DNA from: Rhodocyclales bacterium
GTDB lineage: Bacteria; Pseudomonadota; Gammaproteobacteria; Burkholderiales; Rhodocyclaceae
Direction: 5' to 3'
NCBI GenBank assembly: GCA_016235805.1
Contig: JACRIY010000097.1
Coordinates: forward strand, 60,074-124,073
DNA length: 64,000 nucleotides
The position numbers and the translations under genes are program-made. The notes beneath the pieces are model-generated. The model was not told the origin of the DNA. It worked only from the letters and a program-made list of their open reading frames with translations, and made no database searches. Every line of letters starts with the position of its first letter. Within the stretch, counting starts at the first letter, position 1. Shown one piece after another: positions 46,593 to 56,963 of this stretch.

Positions 46593-49225
46593 ACTTCGTG
46601 CCCCCGGCGGCGCAGCAGCTCGGTGATCGCGTCGTCGATCGAATAGCCGGCGCGCCGCAGCTGGTCGAGCGGCGCGTTGTCTTCGAGCTTGTTGCTGAAG
46701 AGCAGGTGGCTGAACGGATCGAGGATGTTTCGTGCGACGCCCTCACCGACCGGCGACGAGATGTAGCATTCGGAGAACACCCCTGGCTCCGTGCGAAGCG
46801 ACTGCAGCAGGCGCTTCTTCGACTCGTCCATCGAGATGCGCCCGTTGCGTCCCAGCAGTTCGATCGACTCAGCCTTCTGCCGCAGCAGGAACGTCCAGTC
46901 CGAGCAGTTCAGAGCCGCTTCCATCTGGGCCGAGCCGTAGTAGTCGTCGGCGCTTTGTGTCGCGGTGCCGAGCGCGCCGCCATACTTGCGCGCGCGCCGC
47001 GCAGCTTCCTCGACCACTGCGGCCTTGACCGGATCGTCCGACCCGATCTCGCCCAGCTGCTGCTTGAGCTCGTCGACGAAGAGCAGCTTCTTCCGGTCGC
47101 GGGTCAAGTACATCTGCCCGGTGATCTGGTACATCAGCAAGATGTTCACCACCGCGTGCAGCTCGGGCTTGCGCTTGAGCTCTTCGTTCTCGATGACCAT
47201 GAAGTCATTCGAGAAGTCGATGTTGTTCTTCCCCTCGAAGAACCGGGCGTACTCGCCGTCGCGGGTGTACGGGTTCAGCATCACTGCCAGGTCCTTGATG
47301 CGCTGATCGTTCACGAGCCCGAGCTCGGGGATGCTGCCGGAGATGAAGGCATCGCGAAGCCCAGAGATCGTGAGGTCGCGCCCGTACTCCTTGTAGAGCT
47401 TCAGCACCATGGCACCGAGCGCCTTCAGCTGGACCTCTTCGAGTGCGCTGCCCATGGAGCACATCTTGGCCAGCGCCGGCTTGAGCATGTCGATGTCTTC
47501 TTTGATGCCTCCCTCGACGGACCCGTCGGGGGCCACGCGCTCATCGGACACGACGCTGAACGGGTTGAGGTTGATGCGCGAGTCGGTGCGGAACTCGATG
47601 TAGGTGCCGCCGGCCTTCTTGCACAGCTTCTCGAACGACCGGCCGAGGTCCAGCATCCAGACACGTGCGCCGATGGACAGGTAGGACCAGGCCATCTCGT
47701 TCATCAGGACCGACTTGCCCGAACCGGGGGCGCCGATGATGGCGAAGTTGTAGTTCCCCAGGTCGTTGTCGTAGACGTCCAGCGTCATCAGCTGGCCCCG
47801 TCGACCACCGAAGAGCAGGGTGGGCGTCCGCGTGCCCCGCCACTCGGCGACTAGCGGGGCCAGGTGGATCGCGTTGCCGACCGTCTTGCGGGTGACGCGC
47901 TTCATCTTGCGCATGTCGCTGTGGAAGACCGGGGACAGCGTCATGGGCAGGCTGGCGATCAGCGCTTGGCGCTGCATGAAGATGTCCGCGTTGAGCTCGA
48001 ACCCGCGCGCGCGCCAGATCGACTTGGCCGCCTCCTGAGCCTGGATTCCGCGGTCCGGTGGGCAGAACAGGCCCAGCTCGTGGTACATGCTGATCAGCGT
48101 GCCGCCCGCGTCGATGACGTCGGCCGCAGCGGTCCAATCGCGGGCCTTCTTCCCGACGTCGGGCATCACCGTCGCCATCTTGCTGCCCGCGTTCTGCGTA
48201 GCGCGCACGTGGTTGGCCGTGACCACGTTGCGGGTCGCGTTGGGATCCAGGACGTGGATGCCCATCGTCAGCAGGAACGGCGTGTTGTACTGCAGCGCCG
48301 GTTGCATCAGGTCACCGATCAGCGCGCCCATCTGCCAGAGGCCGAACCGCTCGGGAAATGACTTGATGGAGAAGAACCGCAGCTCCATCTCGTGAGCGGC
48401 CCGGTTTCCGTCCCCCTGGTTGTCGCCGGCCTGCTTCGTGAGGCGGATGCGGTGCGGTGTCGGATCCTGCACCGTGTCCCGGTCGACGATCTGGTCCCTC
48501 AGCTCGCGGCCATCGTCGTAGTGGAGGTCGTGCGAGTGGGTACTCGTCAGCCGGTCGGGATTGACGAAGAGAGAGACCCAGTTCAGCAGGTCGGCCGCAT
48601 CGCAGACGCGGTTGGGCAAGGAAGCGGAGCGCAGTGTCGTTGCCATGCCTTCACGCAACGACACGATCCGCTCGCGATCGGAGAGATCGTTGGCCTTGCC
48701 CTGGACCGTCACGCTCATCATCAAGCGGAAGTCACGGATGGTGAAATGGAAGCCCTGGGTCAGGGAACGCTGAGCGCCGCGGGTCAGATGTTCGAAGCGG
48801 CGCCGCGCCAGCTTCCGGAACAGGTTCTCGTTGCGCGCCGGTCGTCCCCACACCTGCGCCTTGTCCGACTGGTCGCCGTCCTCCGTGCGGAGGTTCGCGT
48901 AGGCACGCAACTGGCGCCGCAGGTGCGGCGAGCCGAACAGGTGGAACTGGATGCCGGTGTTGGCTGGACAGTTCGCGTAGAGGGATATGAGGACCTCGAC
49001 CATGCGGTCATCGGCCCCTGACTGCGGCATGACCTCCAACATGAACCCGATGCCGTCGCGATTGACGAAGAGCTGCTCATCCTCGAGGTAGGACTGGTAG
49101 GGCAGCCAGCTGGCGAACTGATCCGCCGGCGATTCGTCTTCGCGGCCGAATCCGAAGAGCCCAGCCGGCGTCGCAATGCCGGCGTCGGAGGTGCCGAACA
49201 GCCCGGCACGCAAGGTGGCAAACAT
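46589..49225 (-). CDS. traC: T4SS ATPase TraC
   Basis: 878 aa; NFAIIGAPGSGKSVLMNEMAWSYL Walker A; KKLLFVDELKQQLG Walker B. Confidence 0.95.
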   Translation of the reverse strand: MFATLRAGLFGTSDAGIATPAGLFGFGREDESPADQFASWLPYQSYLEDEQLFVNRDGIGFMLEVMPQSGADDRMVEVLISLYANCPANTGIQFHLFGSPHLRRQLRAYANLRTEDGDQSDKAQVWGRPARNENLFRKLARRRFEHLTRGAQRSLTQGFHFTIRDFRLMMSVTVQGKANDLSDRERIVSLREGMATTLRSASLPNRVCDAADLLNWVSLFVNPDRLTSTHSHDLHYDDGRELRDQIVDRDTVQDPTPHRIRLTKQAGDNQGDGNRAAHEMELRFFSIKSFPERFGLWQMGALIGDLMQPALQYNTPFLLTMGIHVLDPNATRNVVTANHVRATQNAGSKMATVMPDVGKKARDWTAAADVIDAGGTLISMYHELGLFCPPDRGIQAQEAAKSIWRARGFELNADIFMQRQALIASLPMTLSPVFHSDMRKMKRVTRKTVGNAIHLAPLVAEWRGTRTPTLLFGGRRGQLMTLDVYDNDLGNYNFAIIGAPGSGKSVLMNEMAWSYLSIGARVWMLDLGRSFEKLCKKAGGTYIEFRTDSRINLNPFSVVSDERVAPDGSVEGGIKEDIDMLKPALAKMCSMGSALEEVQLKALGAMVLKLYKEYGRDLTISGLRDAFISGSIPELGLVNDQRIKDLAVMLNPYTRDGEYARFFEGKNNIDFSNDFMVIENEELKRKPELHAVVNILLMYQITGQMYLTRDRKKLLFVDELKQQLGEIGSDDPVKAAVVEEAARRARKYGGALGTATQSADDYYGSAQMEAALNCSDWTFLLRQKAESIELLGRNGRISMDESKKRLLQSLRTEPGVFSECYISSPVGEGVARNILDPFSHLLFSNKLEDNAPLDQLRRAGYSIDDAITELLRRRGHEV

Positions 49226-49236
49226 CGTCGTCTCCT

Positions 49237-49881
49237 TCAGTTTTCGCCGACCGGCGTCGTTGCGCCACCGCGCTGCTGCAACGCCTTTAGCGCCTGCGTG
49301 ACCGCGGTGCCGTCGTCCTGGCTGCTGGCAGAGCTGCCCGGTGGGCGGGCAGGTTCATTGCCGTCGGCCTTGCCACTCGTCGCTGTCGCCAGCTTGGCAG
49401 CGCGGATGGGCGCGAAGGGCTCTCGGGCTTGGCGCTGCACGTGGTCCACCAGCCAGCGGCCGTCGTCGACCTGCAGGTAGACGAGGCTCTCGCCGTTGAG
49501 GTCGCGGTCCGCGTCCTCCCATGGCTTGATCCAGAGCCGCATCACGCGTGGCGCCGCGCGCAGCGGTGCCGGCTGGAAGGTGGCACCCATTCGAGACGTT
49601 GATGTGCCGCTGGCACTGGTGAGCAGAAGCGCGTCACGTCGCGCCGGCAGAGGGGGAGCCGCGCTGCCACCGGGAACCGGCATCGAGGACTTGCGCTGGG
49701 AAGGAAGGTTGTTCTGCAGCGCGTTGTAATAGGTCCCGGACACCGAGTCGCATTTGACGCCTTCGGGGGCTTTGCAGCCGTAGCTCGACGTGCCGTCAAG
49801 ACCCGTGATGCTGCCGCAGCCCGTGAGAGTGGCGCAGAGTGCCGCGACCGCCAGGACTCGGACGTGAGTGGTGGTGCTCAT
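49237..49881 (-). CDS. traV: TraV-like T4SS lipoprotein
   Basis: Lipobox-like [36 protein letters not shown]. Confidence 0.9.
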   Translation of the reverse strand: MSTTTHVRVLAVAALCATLTGCGSITGLDGTSSYGCKAPEGVKCDSVSGTYYNALQNNLPSQRKSSMPVPGGSAAPPLPARRDALLLTSASGTSTSRMGATFQPAPLRAAPRVMRLWIKPWEDADRDLNGESLVYLQVDDGRWLVDHVQRQAREPFAPIRAAKLATATSGKADGNEPARPPGSSASSQDDGTAVTQALKALQQRGGATTPVGEN

Positions 49882-50678
49882 TGCAGGTGCCTCTGTTGTG
49901 CGGTGGCGCGTTGGCTCACCTTCTGACCGTTCGACGGAGCGGCGCCGGCGATGCGACGCTCGACTTCGGCGGCGTCCGCATAGCCGGAGGTGCGAGAGCC
50001 GTCGGCGTAAAAGATCGTGGGCGTGCCGGCGACCGAGAGCTGCCTCGCCAGTTGCAGGTTGCGGTCCAGTGGGGACTGGCAGTCGGCCTGCCCCGTGAGC
50101 CCACTGGAGTCGCCCTTGACCATCAAGGCGTGCCAGGCCTTGGAGGGGTCCTGAGAGCACATGACCATCTGCGGGAGTTGGCGGCCCTGGAACGGCACGA
50201 CGAACGTGTAGATCGTGGTGTCCTTCAGCTTGGCCAGTTCCGGCTCGAGCCGCCGGCAGTACCCGCAGCCAGGATCACTGAAGACGTACAACTTCCGCGC
50301 ACCGTTGCCCAAAACGGTCCGGATCGCATCGGTGAGCGGCAGCTTGGCCAGGTCAACCTTCGGCTCGGCGTCCGCATCACCACGCTCGCGCTGGGCCTGC
50401 AGCTTGGGCCCGGTCAGGTCGGTCATCGTCTGGGCATCGACAAGCCGCCCGAAGATGAAGAAACGTGGGTTGTCCGCGGACACGAAGGCCACGTTGGGGC
50501 CCATCCAGACTTCGAAGATGCCCGGCACCTGGCTCGCAGACACCGAAGTGAACCTGGTGCTTGGGTAGGCCTTCTGCAAGGTGGCCAGCAGCGCGGTCTC
50601 CTCGGCAGTCGGGGCCGCGGTGGATGCGCAGCAGGCCAGGGCGATCGCCAGGGCGATGGGGGCGTGTTTACTCTTCAT
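49878..50678 (-). CDS. dsbC: DsbC-family thiol:disulfide isomerase
   Basis: [22 protein letters not shown]...[18 protein letters not shown]. Confidence 0.9.
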   Translation of the reverse strand: MKSKHAPIALAIALACCASTAAPTAEETALLATLQKAYPSTRFTSVSASQVPGIFEVWMGPNVAFVSADNPRFFIFGRLVDAQTMTDLTGPKLQAQRERGDADAEPKVDLAKLPLTDAIRTVLGNGARKLYVFSDPGCGYCRRLEPELAKLKDTTIYTFVVPFQGRQLPQMVMCSQDPSKAWHALMVKGDSSGLTGQADCQSPLDRNLQLARQLSVAGTPTIFYADGSRTSGYADAAEVERRIAGAAPSNGQKVSQRATAQQRHLQ

Positions 50679-52032
50679 CGTCGTTCACCTTTTGGAAGCG
50701 GTCGTGGGCGGCCGGGCGTGCGTCGGCTGTCGGCGAGACTTTCGCCGTGTCGCCGGAGTACTCGATGCGCACACCCTTGGTGAGAACGACGTCGACCTCC
50801 CGGCCCGCGTCGATCTCGATGATCGGGAAGGTCTGCTCAGCCAGCTTGATGTAGTACTGGGCCAGTCGATCGAGCGCCTTGCCGACGCCGCCGCCGATTC
50901 CCGCCTTCATCGCGTCCGAGCCATTGCTCGTGGCAACGGTCCCCAGCGCGGTCGTGCTGTAGGTCGTGTTGGCGGTCGAGATGCCTTGCCCGATGCCGCT
51001 CACCACGCCAGCCATCAATGCATTGGCCAGCATCTGGCCTTGTTTGGTGACGAGCCGGCCTCTCATGCCCACCTTGCCGTCCTCGCCAAAGATGCTGCCC
51101 TGGATCTTCACCTCCAGGGCGCGACCGTCTCGGCTCACGCACGACAGCGACTCGGTGCGGCCGTAGGCGCGCTCCGAGCTGATGTCGCCGTACGCGGCCG
51201 CGATGACGAAGCAGTCCCGGTATTCGCCCCTGAAGCGGTTCGGGAGCACCGAGTTGTCCTTGAGCATGACGACGATGGGGTGGGGGTTCGATTGCGACTG
51301 CCCGCCGGTCGGGGCGTCCACGCCGCCGAGCAAGACGCCACGCGTGAAGCTGACGGGAAGGAACGTGTCGACCGTCTTGGCTTGGGACTTCGGATCGCTG
51401 CCCCCTTCTGCTGCCTTGCTGGGTGACCCGACCGCGACGCGCATGAGCTGCGGTTGCGTGGGTGAGAGTTCGCCAAAGGCTGGCGTGCCGGCGGGCATGC
51501 CCCCGCGACCGGTGGGATCGGGAGGGGGCGGAGGAAGGCCTTGCCTGGCGAGCGCGTTGTCAGGCGGAAAGCGGGCCGCGGGCGGGGGCGCAAGTGGCGC
51601 CGGAAGCGGGGCAGGAGCGGAGGCAGGCGCAGCAGCCTTCGGCGGCTCGGTCGGAGCCGACCTCAGGCGCGTTTCCAGTTCGGCGAGCCGCCGCATCATC
51701 TCGGCCTTCGCGTCCTGCTGCTCGCGGTTCACGCGCGCCTGCTCTTCGCGATCGCGCTTGTAGAGCTCGAGCTCGCGTCCGGCCTTGCCCACCCAGGTCT
51801 CCACGTCCTTGACTTGTGAACCCGGCGCCATCAAGTCGATGTTGGTCGGCTTCAGCTCGGACCGTGGCGTTGTCGAGGCAGCGGGCTTCTTTCCATCGCT
51901 TCCCAAGGAGAAGGCGGCCCAGAGGATGAGAACGATGCTGCCGGAGATCGCGCCCAGGGTGCCCCACTGGCGAGCCCTCGGTGACATGCGATCCCAGGCG
52001 CCCGTGAGGCGTTGCTTGAGGGCATTGGTCAT
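50668..52032 (-). CDS. traB: Conjugal transfer protein TraB
   Basis: 454 aa; TM followed by Pro-rich region and TrbI/VirB10-like C-terminus ([14 protein letters not shown]...[33 protein letters not shown]). Confidence 0.92.
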   Translation of the reverse strand: MTNALKQRLTGAWDRMSPRARQWGTLGAISGSIVLILWAAFSLGSDGKKPAASTTPRSELKPTNIDLMAPGSQVKDVETWVGKAGRELELYKRDREEQARVNREQQDAKAEMMRRLAELETRLRSAPTEPPKAAAPASAPAPLPAPLAPPPAARFPPDNALARQGLPPPPPDPTGRGGMPAGTPAFGELSPTQPQLMRVAVGSPSKAAEGGSDPKSQAKTVDTFLPVSFTRGVLLGGVDAPTGGQSQSNPHPIVVMLKDNSVLPNRFRGEYRDCFVIAAAYGDISSERAYGRTESLSCVSRDGRALEVKIQGSIFGEDGKVGMRGRLVTKQGQMLANALMAGVVSGIGQGISTANTTYSTTALGTVATSNGSDAMKAGIGGGVGKALDRLAQYYIKLAEQTFPIIEIDAGREVDVVLTKGVRIEYSGDTAKVSPTADARPAAHDRFQKVNDDEE

Positions 52033-52035
52033 GGC

Positions 52036-52869
52036 TCACACCCCCTGACGAATCACGTACACGGCCGTGCTCTCGCCCGGCCGCAGGTTGTGGTTCTCGA
52101 TCGAGACGGCGAGTACCCCACCCGTCTCGCGATCGAACTCCTGCTCCGCGAGCACCATGTCCTGGCTGCTGACGTTGGTCAGGATGTAGCGCTCGCCGAT
52201 GAGCCCGCGGCCCTCGTAGAGGCGGATCAAAGAGAACTTCGCCTCTGCCCACAACTGGATCGGCCGATTCACTTCCTCGACGCGCACGTCGGTGGGAACC
52301 CGGTCCGAGGCCATCGCGACGAGCATGGCCTTGAGCACGCGGACGTGCTGTGTCTGCTTACCGGCCGGTGAGACGTTGTCGGCCTTCGCCTGGCGAGGTG
52401 CCTTGTCGCGGATAACGATGGTGTCCGCCGGCGTGTCCGACCGGCGCAGCAGCAACGTGTAGGTCGCGTGCTGCGACGAGATAAACAGATTGATCGGCTT
52501 GTCGGGCGCGTCCTTCGGGTTGAAGGCGCGGGCACCACCGACGGGACGAACGTAGACCTCGCCCTTCTCGGCATCGCACTCGAGCACGATCTCGCCGGCA
52601 GGATTGATCTGCGGGGCGGCTGGTCCTGCGGCGCCAGGCTGCTGTTGTGCGACAGCCCCGCCGCAGTTCGTCGAGTAGATGTTTCCGAAGACGTTGGTGA
52701 TGGCCGCGCCGTCGATGCGGATCCGGGTCGGCTCCCTCATCGAGAGAATGGCCTCGACGGTGACGCCGTCCGAGGCCTCGACGAGCTGCAGCGCGTGGGC
52801 GGTAGGCGCTTCAGCGAGCCACAGCGTCGGCAGAAGCAGCGCCCACTTGTACTTGGCCAGGTTGCGCAT
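52036..52869 (-). CDS. traK: Conjugal transfer protein TraK
   Basis: Signal peptide; FNPKDAPDKPINLFISSQHATYTLLLRRSDTPADTIVIRD. Confidence 0.85.
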   Translation of the reverse strand: MRNLAKYKWALLLPTLWLAEAPTAHALQLVEASDGVTVEAILSMREPTRIRIDGAAITNVFGNIYSTNCGGAVAQQQPGAAGPAAPQINPAGEIVLECDAEKGEVYVRPVGGARAFNPKDAPDKPINLFISSQHATYTLLLRRSDTPADTIVIRDKAPRQAKADNVSPAGKQTQHVRVLKAMLVAMASDRVPTDVRVEEVNRPIQLWAEAKFSLIRLYEGRGLIGERYILTNVSSQDMVLAEQEFDRETGGVLAVSIENHNLRPGESTAVYVIRQGV

Positions 52870-53425
52870 TGACGATCTCCTTGAACACGTTGACGTGGAC
52901 GCGGCCCCCCGCGTACTTGAACTTGCTGAGGTACGACCGGACCTCGGGCTCGCCGACGTCTACCCCGTTGATCTGGCGGCGAAGCCGGCCGGTGATCAGT
53001 ACCGACTGCTCCTTCTCGTCAGCGGTGAGCTGCTGAGGCTCGAAGAAGGTGGCCGCGTTGTTGCGCACGAGACGATCGGCCTCGACGTCCATGTGCTTCT
53101 TGACCCCTTCGTAGTCTTCGGGCGCGACCCACTTGAGGAGCACGTCGCGCTTCCAGGCGACGGTCTTGGGCGATACGTCGAGCTGCAGCCAGGCGACGAA
53201 CGCGCCCATGTCCTCGAGGTAGTCCTTGCTGACCCTGTCCTTGTCCACCCAGAAGCTCTTGTTGATGTTGGGTGGCACAACGACGATCCGCTCGGTGCCG
53301 ACGATGGTCAGGATCACGCACACGGACAGGGCGAGGCCTCCGGCCAGCGCGAGGATGGCGAGGCTCTTGAGGCGGTTGTCCCTGCGCAGCGTGCGCATGT
53401 CCTCTTGGTGGCGATCAAAATTCAT
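52811..53425 (-). CDS. traE: Conjugal transfer protein TraE
   Basis: TM then RIVVVPPNINKSFWVDKDRVSKDYLEDMGAFVAWLQLDVSPKT. Confidence 0.88.
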   Translation of the reverse strand: MNFDRHQEDMRTLRRDNRLKSLAILALAGGLALSVCVILTIVGTERIVVVPPNINKSFWVDKDRVSKDYLEDMGAFVAWLQLDVSPKTVAWKRDVLLKWVAPEDYEGVKKHMDVEADRLVRNNAATFFEPQQLTADEKEQSVLITGRLRRQINGVDVGEPEVRSYLSKFKYAGGRVHVNVFKEIVNAQPGQVQVGAASADAVAR

Positions 53426-53449
53426 TGACGCTCCGAATGGATGAACGGA

Positions 53450-53749
53450 TCAGCCGACCATGCGGCGGATGTGCGACGGAGGTGTCGCCCGCATTGCGGT
53501 GACCGGGTTGGACGGGAAGGCCCAGTAGGCCCAGTGCATGGCGAAGGCCGGATGCTTGTCGGCCTTGGTGCGTGAGATCCAGCGCGCGATGAAGAGACCG
53601 ACCGCAGCGCAGAGGAAGAAGCCGAGCTTCGTGCTGGAGACGTAGCCGACGAAGATCGAAAAGAGGAAGGGGGCCGCGATGTCGATGTCCCAGAAACCGA
53701 TCTTCCACTGGTCGTCCAGTCGGCGTGGAATGTAGGTATCGGTTTGCAT
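53450..53749 (-). CDS. traL: Conjugal transfer protein TraL
   Basis: YIPRRLDDQWKIGFWDIDIAAPFLFSIFVGYVSSTKL. Confidence 0.88.
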   Translation of the reverse strand: MQTDTYIPRRLDDQWKIGFWDIDIAAPFLFSIFVGYVSSTKLGFFLCAAVGLFIARWISRTKADKHPAFAMHWAYWAFPSNPVTAMRATPPSHIRRMVG

Positions 53750-53792
53750 CGCGGTCCCCTGGTCTACTTGAGGTCTCGGCCTGCGCGACGGC

Positions 53793-54143
53793 TCAGATCG
53801 TCACGCCCATGATTGCGCCGGCGATCACCAGGCCGACCGCTGCGAAGACGCAGAGGCCGACGTAGAAGAGCACGGCGCCGAAGTTGCGCAGGGCGGCCAG
53901 GGTGACGAGTGCCACCACGAAGCCGATGAAGCCCACCAAGGCCTTGACGCCCGGGGCCAGGCTGGCGAGCTGCGTCAGAGCGGCCACCATGGGGCCGGTG
54001 ATGCCGGTGAAGGCCACCAGGTCCAGCGCGTGGCTGGGGAAGGCGGCCATCAGGCCGACGAGCATCAGGGCCAGCAGACCCAGGGCGCTGCCGATCTTGC
54101 GCGAGTGCACGGGCAGCGAGACGGAAGGGAAAAGTGCGTTCAT
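53793..54143 (-). CDS. traA: Conjugative pilin TraA-like
   Basis: Long signal region then two TM helices (VKALVGFIGFVVALVTLAALRNFGAVLFYVGLCVFAAVGLVIAGAIMGVTI); upstream of traL. Confidence 0.75.
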   Translation of the reverse strand: MNALFPSVSLPVHSRKIGSALGLLALMLVGLMAAFPSHALDLVAFTGITGPMVAALTQLASLAPGVKALVGFIGFVVALVTLAALRNFGAVLFYVGLCVFAAVGLVIAGAIMGVTI

Positions 54144-54166
54144 TGCAAAGCTCCAGAAAGGTCAAG

Positions 54167-54469
54167 TCAAAGGGGTTTGCGTGGCGAACGAAAACCGTCG
54201 AACACGCGCTGCACGATCGCCTCGCTGCCCTGTTCCAGAGCCATCTGCACGCACGCGTCGGTCAGGTAGCTCAAGTCGATGGCGGGATCCGTCGTGGATT
54301 TCTGGATGGCCTGCAGTTGTTTGAACGAGTCCGCGCGGACCAGCGTGGGTTTCCAGCCGGGACGACGCTTTCTCGCCTTCTGCGGGTATGCGGAGGTGCC
54401 CTCGGCCGGTGTGGCCGCGGACGCCTCGGGGATGGCCAGGGCGGGCCTGAGAATCGGCTGATTCATCAA
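54167..54469 (-). CDS. Hypothetical protein in tra operon
   Basis: ORF of 100 aa overlapping the OmpA-like gene stop. Confidence 0.55.
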   Translation of the reverse strand: MMNQPILRPALAIPEASAATPAEGTSAYPQKARKRRPGWKPTLVRADSFKQLQAIQKSTTDPAIDLSYLTDACVQMALEQGSEAIVQRVFDGFRSPRKPL

Positions 54470-55170
54470 GCACCTCCCTGAGTGGAAAAGTGAACCTCGA
54501 CCCTGCGGTTCCTCGAACGGCCGGGCTCGTCGTCATTGCTCGCGACGAAGCAGCATCGCCCCTTCGCGTCGATGGCGAAGGTCGCGGGCAGGTCGGGTGC
54601 GAGGTCGCGGAAGTAGTTGCGGACCGCGATTGCGCGCGCCAGCGCCAGTGACTCGTTCACCTTGTCGCCGCCCAGCGCGTCGGTGCGCCCGGAGATGACG
54701 ATTCGCTCAGACTGCTTGGCCGCCTCGAGTGACTCGCGGATGCGCGTCCTGCCTTCGCTGGTCAGCTCTGCCGAACCCAGCGGAAAGTTGATGATGACGT
54801 TCCGCGCCTCGATCACCGGCCGAGGGACGTCTGGCGCGGCGCTCACGGTGCGCTGCGTCGGCACTTCGGCAGGGCGCAATGCGACGGCGCGCAGCGGCAC
54901 CGAAGCGTCACCGGGCTCCGCTGCGGCAACCGGGGCCGGCGCCTGGGCGAGCGTCTTCGGGGTGACGCGGGGGCAAGCGGGCTCTATGCACACCGCGAAG
55001 CGTGCGTCCTTGCCGAAGGACACCTGTTCCCACCGCGTGACCAACGGAGCAGGCGGTGGCGCGGCCGCAGCGGCTTCTCTGTTCTGAAGCGTGGAGCAGG
55101 AGGAGCAGGTGAGAACCAGCCCGCCGCCGAAGAGGGCGGCCACGGTGACGTCGATCAGGCGGCGCGTCAT
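54466..55170 (-). CDS. OmpA-family lipoprotein
   Basis: Lipobox-like VLTCSSC; OmpA-C-like [61 protein letters not shown]...[10 protein letters not shown]. Confidence 0.8.
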   Translation of the reverse strand: MTRRLIDVTVAALFGGGLVLTCSSCSTLQNREAAAAAPPPAPLVTRWEQVSFGKDARFAVCIEPACPRVTPKTLAQAPAPVAAAEPGDASVPLRAVALRPAEVPTQRTVSAAPDVPRPVIEARNVIINFPLGSAELTSEGRTRIRESLEAAKQSERIVISGRTDALGGDKVNESLALARAIAVRNYFRDLAPDLPATFAIDAKGRCCFVASNDDEPGRSRNRRVEVHFSTQGGA

Positions 55171-55703
55171 GGGGACACCTTTGCGGAGAGGATGAAGACC
55201 GGTTGTGGATGGGCACTGCCGCGTGTGGGCGCGCGTTGTGCAACCGCGGCCTGCGACGGCAGGCGGCGGTACACGCGCCATGCGTACTTCGAGCGAGCCT
55301 CGCTGCATGCCTCACCCTTGAGCTGAGAGCACGCGGCGTTGTAGGCGCCCACGGCGTTCCAGGACACGCCATGCCGCGCGAATGAGTGCGCCATCAGCCA
55401 GGCACCGACGCGGATGTTGGTACACGGGTCGTACAGGTCCTTCTCGCTGATGCCGGCCGCAGCCAAACGGGGCAGATGGCTGCTGTTGATCTGCATCAGC
55501 CCGATGTCATAGGTACCGGTCCGAGCTTTGTGGGACAGGTTGACCGCGGACGGATTGAGGTCCGACTCGGCCCGAGCGACGGCGTAAAGCAGCTCGGCCG
55601 ACACCCCGTACTGCCGAGCCGCCTGGGACCAGCACTCGGTTGCCGCAGCGGCCCCCTGGGCGGCGGCCACCAGCATGCCGGGCAGGATGAGCGTCCTGAG
55701 CAT
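55167..55703 (-). CDS. Lytic transglycosylase (VirB1-like)
   Basis: [70 protein letters not shown]. Confidence 0.88.
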   Translation of the reverse strand: MLRTLILPGMLVAAAQGAAAATECWSQAARQYGVSAELLYAVARAESDLNPSAVNLSHKARTGTYDIGLMQINSSHLPRLAAAGISEKDLYDPCTNIRVGAWLMAHSFARHGVSWNAVGAYNAACSQLKGEACSEARSKYAWRVYRRLPSQAAVAQRAPTRGSAHPQPVFILSAKVSP

Positions 55704-55712
55704 CGCCGGCCT

Positions 55713-56171
55713 TCAGTTCATCGATGCGCCGGTCCCCTTGGACCGGGCGATCAGGTTGTCTCGGGCCTGCCGCAGGACGAGCTCGCCGCCTGTGGACATC
55801 GCCATCGCGACCGCGACGCAGCCGGTGAGGATGTGCTCGATCTCGAACATCGGATTCGGGAAGCGGTTCCACGCGGCGCGGTGCGCATCGAGCACCTGGT
55901 CGAACTGCGCGGGGAAGATGTCGCAGCTGCGGCCGGGTCCGTGCGGATCGCGCAGCGCATGGCGCGTGGACAGGTACTCCACCAACCGGCGCTGGTTCTC
56001 GGGCTGCGAGAGCGTGAGCGCGACGCAGGCGCTCAGCAGGTCGGGGATGCGGAACTTCGGGGAGGTGTTGTCCGGCGACTTGTAGAGGCGGTGCAGCCAG
56101 TCGTGCTCCTCGATCCAAACGCTGGTGCGAACCGTCGAAGCTCGCTCATCACGAACGATCGGGTGTGCCAT
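55713..56171 (-). CDS. Hypothetical protein, first gene of main tra operon
   Basis: MAHPIVRDERASTVRTSVWIEEHDWLHRLYKSPDN. Confidence 0.6.
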   Translation of the reverse strand: MAHPIVRDERASTVRTSVWIEEHDWLHRLYKSPDNTSPKFRIPDLLSACVALTLSQPENQRRLVEYLSTRHALRDPHGPGRSCDIFPAQFDQVLDAHRAAWNRFPNPMFEIEHILTGCVAVAMAMSTGGELVLRQARDNLIARSKGTGASMN

Positions 56172-56278
56172 CGACAGACCTCGCGTGGGAGAGAGTGCGC
56201 AGTGCATCGGTTGCCTTTGTCTCGGCGACGAAGCGTCGTCGTCGTGAAGCAAAGGTTAGGAGCGCACTCGCTCCCAAA

Positions 56279-56303
56279 CACTCGGAAATGCCGACTTAGA
56301 ACG
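56279..56303 (-). promoter_or_regulatory. Conserved activator-type promoter box, copy 5 (upstream of main tra operon)
   Basis: Gene-sense CGTTCTAAGTCGGCATTTCCGAGTG, then TAACCT (56253-56258); about 108 bp upstream of start 56171. Confidence 0.6.
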
Positions 56304-56324
56304 GGTCCAAGGTCGGGTGCGAGT

Positions 56325-56963
56325 TCAGCGCAACACGTGATAGTTAGCGAGGGCACGGCTCGTGACGAACAGCATCGCCAGCAGAGCCGCCATCACAACC
56401 ATGGGATGGAGTTGGATAGGAAGGAACCAGGCCACCACCACGCCGGCGCCGAGCAGAATGCCCGCGGCGAGGCTGGCACTGAACCGCTCGGCACTGTGCG
56501 CGATCAGCTCCTTCGATCGCACGATTCGGACCACCGACCCATCGAGGACGACGGCGAACAAGAATGCCGCCAGCACGGGCAGGAGTTCGAGTGCGGCGCA
56601 AAGCCGATAGCTCACCAGCGCGAAGAGGGAGTCGATCGACCGGAAGTACGGGTTGCTGAAGAGGCGCGTTCCGACTTGGCCGACTTGCGCCGCCATGGCC
56701 GCGTCGACGGCACCGCCTGGGGCGGACGCCAGTTCAGCTGCGGGCGCAGCGGCCGATGCAGGAGTGGCCATCGCAGACGCCTGTTGGAGGTCCAGCATGC
56801 GCGCGAGGATCCGGTCAGCGGTTTCCTGCCCCCAGACCTCACTGGCCAACGCATGCTCGTCGCGCAGTACCTGCATGAACTCCGCGGGACCGACCCGCGA
56901 CGGGATGTAGAGGACGATGCAAAGAAGCGCGCTCATCGCGCCGATGAAGATGTAGCGGATCAT
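56325..56963 (-). CDS. DUF4400-like membrane protein (SXT/ICE-type tra accessory)
   Basis: Four TM segments; YFRSIDSLFALVSYRLCAALELLPVLAAFLFAVVLDGSVVRIVRSKE; directly downstream of traD. Confidence 0.75.
   Translation of the reverse strand: MIRYIFIGAMSALLCIVLYIPSRVGPAEFMQVLRDEHALASEVWGQETADRILARMLDLQQASAMATPASAAAPAAELASAPGGAVDAAMAAQVGQVGTRLFSNPYFRSIDSLFALVSYRLCAALELLPVLAAFLFAVVLDGSVVRIVRSKELIAHSAERFSASLAAGILLGAGVVVAWFLPIQLHPMVVMAALLAMLFVTSRALANYHVLR

Noticed and set aside
46598-47854. 418-aa plus-strand ORF
   Set aside because: Antisense shadow of traC.
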